Assembly: GCA_021153265.1 (NCBI GenBank)
Contig: JAGKTU010000026.1
Coordinates: forward strand, 1-23,304
Direction of reading: 5' to 3'
DNA length: 23,304 bases
Origin: Clostridia bacterium
GTDB lineage: Bacteria > Bacillota > Clostridia > Oscillospirales > Oscillospiraceae
The stretch's first letter is position 1, and every line of letters begins with the position of its first letter. Below are positions 21,182 through 23,304 of this stretch, one piece after another. Below the pieces are notes generated by a model. It was given only the letters and a program-made list of their open reading frames with translations. It did no database searches and was not told the DNA's origin. A program made the translations under genes and the position numbers.

Positions 21182-22396
21182 ATGACTAACCTGAAGGCAA
21201 AGGTCATCACCGGTTCCGCTGGGGTTGCTGTTTCCAACGGAATCTGTGCCGCTATTTCCTCCCCTGATTTTTCCTGCTTCAATTCTTCCCGTTATGCGGT
21301 GTTTCCCGGCTTTTGTGATGTGCATGTGCATTTCCGTGAGCCGGGCTTTTCTTATAAAGAGACCATCCGCAGCGGTTCTTACGCTTCCGCCCGGGGCGGC
21401 TACACTGCCGTTTGCACCATGCCCAACTTAAATCCCGTGCCGGACAGCGTGGAACATCTGAATCAGCAGCTTGACCTGATCGAAGAGGCCGGTATCATCC
21501 ATGTGTATCCCTACGGTGCCATCACCGTGGGCGAAAAGGGTGAAACTCTGGCGGATCTGGAAGGCATGGCGTCCAATGTCATCGGCTTCTCCGACGACGG
21601 ACGGGGCGTGCAGTCTGACGAGATGATGCGGCAGGCTATGATCCGGGCCAAAAAGCTGGGCAAAATGATCGTGGCCCACTGCGAGGTCAACGAACTGCTC
21701 CGGGGTGGCTACATCCATGACGGAGAATACGCCAAGGCCCACGGCCACAAAGGCATCTGCTCAGAAAGCGAATGGCTGCAGATTGAACGGGACTTGAAGC
21801 TCGTCGAAGAGATCGGCTGCGCTTATCACGTCTGCCACATCTCCACAAAAGAGAGCGTGGAGGTCATTCGGCAGGCAAAGGCACGGGGCGTGGATGTGAC
21901 CTGCGAGACCGGGCCACACTATCTGGTAATGGACGATTCCTATCTGCAGGAAGACGGCCGCTTCAAGATGAATCCCCCGCTGAGAAGCAAGGAGGATCGG
22001 GACGCGCTGGTGCAGGGTATCTTAGACGGCACTATCGACATGATCGCCACCGACCATGCCCCCCACTCTGCAGAGGAAAAGAGCAGAGGTCTTGCCAAGA
22101 GCGCCTTCGGCGTGGTTGGCATCGAGACCGCTTTCCCCATTTGCTACACCTATCTGGTGAAAACCGGCGTGATTACGCTGGAGAAACTCATCGACCTGCT
22201 GGTAAAGAATCCCCGGGAGCGCTTCGGTATCGAAAACGGCAGCGACTTTACCGTGTGGGATCTGGAAGAGGAATCCACCGTCGACCCGGCAGATTTCCTC
22301 TCCATGGGTAAGGCTACACCCTTCGCCGGCTGGAAAATCTGCGGCAAATGCGTCGCCACCGTCTGCGACGGCAAACTGGTATACACTTCACTTTGA
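21182..22396 (+). CDS. pyrC: Dihydroorotase PyrC (class I)
   Basis: 404 aa from ATG 21182 (AAAGGAG at 21169-21175). The frame is open back to 21089, but that part is the leader with the terminator. The enzyme closes carbamoyl-aspartate to dihydroorotate, step three of de novo UMP synthesis. Zinc site: DVHVHFREPG with H48 and H50; later histidines in VAHCE, YHVCHIS and the catalytic ATDHAPHS. The N-terminal strand region before the metal site is somewhat short and unlike the usual MIDPANG form. carB follows by 26 bp. Confidence 0.93.
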   Translation: MTNLKAKVITGSAGVAVSNGICAAISSPDFSCFNSSRYAVFPGFCDVHVHFREPGFSYKETIRSGSYASARGGYTAVCTMPNLNPVPDSVEHLNQQLDLIEEAGIIHVYPYGAITVGEKGETLADLEGMASNVIGFSDDGRGVQSDEMMRQAMIRAKKLGKMIVAHCEVNELLRGGYIHDGEYAKAHGHKGICSESEWLQIERDLKLVEEIGCAYHVCHISTKESVEVIRQAKARGVDVTCETGPHYLVMDDSYLQEDGRFKMNPPLRSKEDRDALVQGILDGTIDMIATDHAPHSAEEKSRGLAKSAFGVVGIETAFPICYTYLVKTGVITLEKLIDLLVKNPRERFGIENGSDFTVWDLEEESTVDPADFLSMGKATPFAGWKICGKCVATVCDGKLVYTSL

Positions 22397-22422
22397 TATA
22401 GATTTCTAGGAGGACACTTACA

Positions 22423-23304
22423 ATGGCAAAGAGAACGGACATTAAGAAGATCCTGATCATCGGCTCCGGCCCCATCGTCATCGGTCAGGCTGCAGAGTTT
22501 GACTACGCAGGCACTCAGGCCTGTCTGGCACTGAAGGAAGAGGGCTACGAGGTGGTTCTGTGCAACTCGAACCCCGCTACCATCATGACCGATACCATCA
22601 TCGCCGACAAGGTCTACATGGAGCCTCTGACTCTGGAATATGTGGCAAAGATCATCCGCTACGAGCGTCCCGACGCCATCATCCCCGGCATCGGCGGTCA
22701 GACCGGTCTGAATCTGGCCATGCAGCTGGAAAAGAAGGGCATCCTGAAGGAATGCCGCGTGGAACTGCTGGGTACTTCCTCCGCCTCCATCGAGCGGGCT
22801 GAGGACCGGGAGCTGTTCAAGGAAATGTGCGAGTCCATCGGCGAGCCCGTCATTCCCTCCGAGATCACCTACTCTCTGGAGGAGGCCAAGGAGGCTGCCA
22901 AGCGCATCGGCTATCCCGTTGTTCTGCGTCCCGCCTTCACTCTGGGCGGCACCGGCGGCGGCTTCGCCTACAGCGAGGAAGAGCTGGTCGAGGTCGGCAT
23001 CAACGCTTTCAACCTCTCCCCTGTTCATCAGGTTCTGATTGAGAAGTCCGTCAAGGGCTACAAGGAGATCGAGTTCGAGGTCATGCGTGACACCAATGAC
23101 CATGCCATCACCATCTGCGGCATGGAGAACATCGATCCCGTGGGCGTCCACACCGGCGACTCTCTGGTGGTGGCTCCCATCATGACCCTCTCCCCCGAGG
23201 ATCAGAAGATGCTCAACGACTCCGCCATCAAGATCATCCGGGAACTGAAGATCGAGGGCGGCTGCAACGTCCAGTATGCACTGAATCCCCACACTTCCGA
23301 GTAT
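22423..23304 (+). CDS. carB: Carbamoyl-phosphate synthase large subunit CarB (3' end cut by window edge)
   Basis: 294 of about 1,070 residues are in the window. The N-terminal carboxyphosphate-forming half is visible: IIGSGPIVIGQAAEFDYAG, then TIMTDTIIADKVYMEPL, and the ATP-grasp core with VVLRPAFTLGGTGGGFA and GYKEIEFEVMRD. It makes carbamoyl phosphate from bicarbonate, ATP and ammonia supplied by CarA. AGGAGG (22408-22413) lies 9 nt before the ATG. It is directly preceded by pyrC; the small subunit gene carA is not upstream of it here. Confidence 0.95.
   Translation, partial: MAKRTDIKKILIIGSGPIVIGQAAEFDYAGTQACLALKEEGYEVVLCNSNPATIMTDTIIADKVYMEPLTLEYVAKIIRYERPDAIIPGIGGQTGLNLAMQLEKKGILKECRVELLGTSSASIERAEDRELFKEMCESIGEPVIPSEITYSLEEAKEAAKRIGYPVVLRPAFTLGGTGGGFAYSEEELVEVGINAFNLSPVHQVLIEKSVKGYKEIEFEVMRDTNDHAITICGMENIDPVGVHTGDSLVVAPIMTLSPEDQKMLNDSAIKIIRELKIEGGCNVQYALNPHTSEY

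Noticed and set aside
22150..23292. Long minus-strand reading frame (380 codons) opposite pyrC and carB
   Set aside because: It spans the boundary of two conserved genes on the other strand and has a low-complexity composition typical of antisense frames.
1..23304. CRISPR arrays, tRNA, rRNA and transposase genes
   Set aside because: No regularly spaced direct repeats, cloverleaf-type sequences, rRNA stretches or DDE transposase frames were seen on either strand. This was a reading by eye, not a search.

Overview
The window looks like a gut-type Firmicute of class Clostridia, probably order Oscillospirales. The right-hand housekeeping genes (plsY, a tlpA/ccdA pair, a CofE-like protein, degV, marR, trkA/trkH, pyrC/carB) have Gram-positive promoters and AGGAGG-type ribosome binding sites. 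This placement is inference; no rRNA, tRNA or species marker is present. Base composition changes along the window by eye (not computed): AT-rich up to about 4.5 kb, intermediate from 4.5 to 13.1 kb, GC-rich from 13.2 kb on.

Left block (1-5454, all genes on the minus strand). A SIR2-like protein of anti-phage type runs off the left edge. A strong terminator separates it from a six-gene operon (4208 to 1057). The operon encodes a four-cysteine zinc-ribbon protein, two tandem paralogues each with one C-terminal membrane helix, and three membrane proteins that all end in a SHOCT domain. Upstream of the operon a segment of about 240 bp lies between perfect 20-bp inverted repeats (4235-4254 and 4495-4514). 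It carries a good promoter pointing at the operon and a terminator pointing the other way. A complete tyrosine recombinase gene (4543-5454) lies just beyond. This has the layout of a recombinase-driven invertible promoter switch controlling an undescribed membrane system, and is the main finding.

Middle block (about 5.5-13.15 kb, plus strand). This is an integrative mobilizable element: sigma-region-4-like regulator, cysteine-rich VLP protein, ParM-like actin ATPase, ParR-like adaptor, an inverted-repeat-rich probable oriT, MobC, MOBP-type relaxase, ParB-like protein, a small unknown protein and a large serine recombinase. There is no type IV secretion system and no recognisable replication protein, so transfer would depend on a helper. 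The left end is not defined; the left block may be its cargo or a separate island. The right end probably lies in 13108-13197, just 3' of plsY.

Right block (13198-23304). Ordinary chromosome: plsY, tlpA and ccdA (lipid synthesis and extracytoplasmic thiol redox); a CofE-like protein; marR-degV with operator-like repeats in the promoter; trkA-trkH (potassium uptake); and pyrC-carB (pyrimidine synthesis) behind a leader that looks like a transcription attenuator. carB is cut by the right edge. I saw no tRNA, rRNA, CRISPR array or insertion-sequence transposase.
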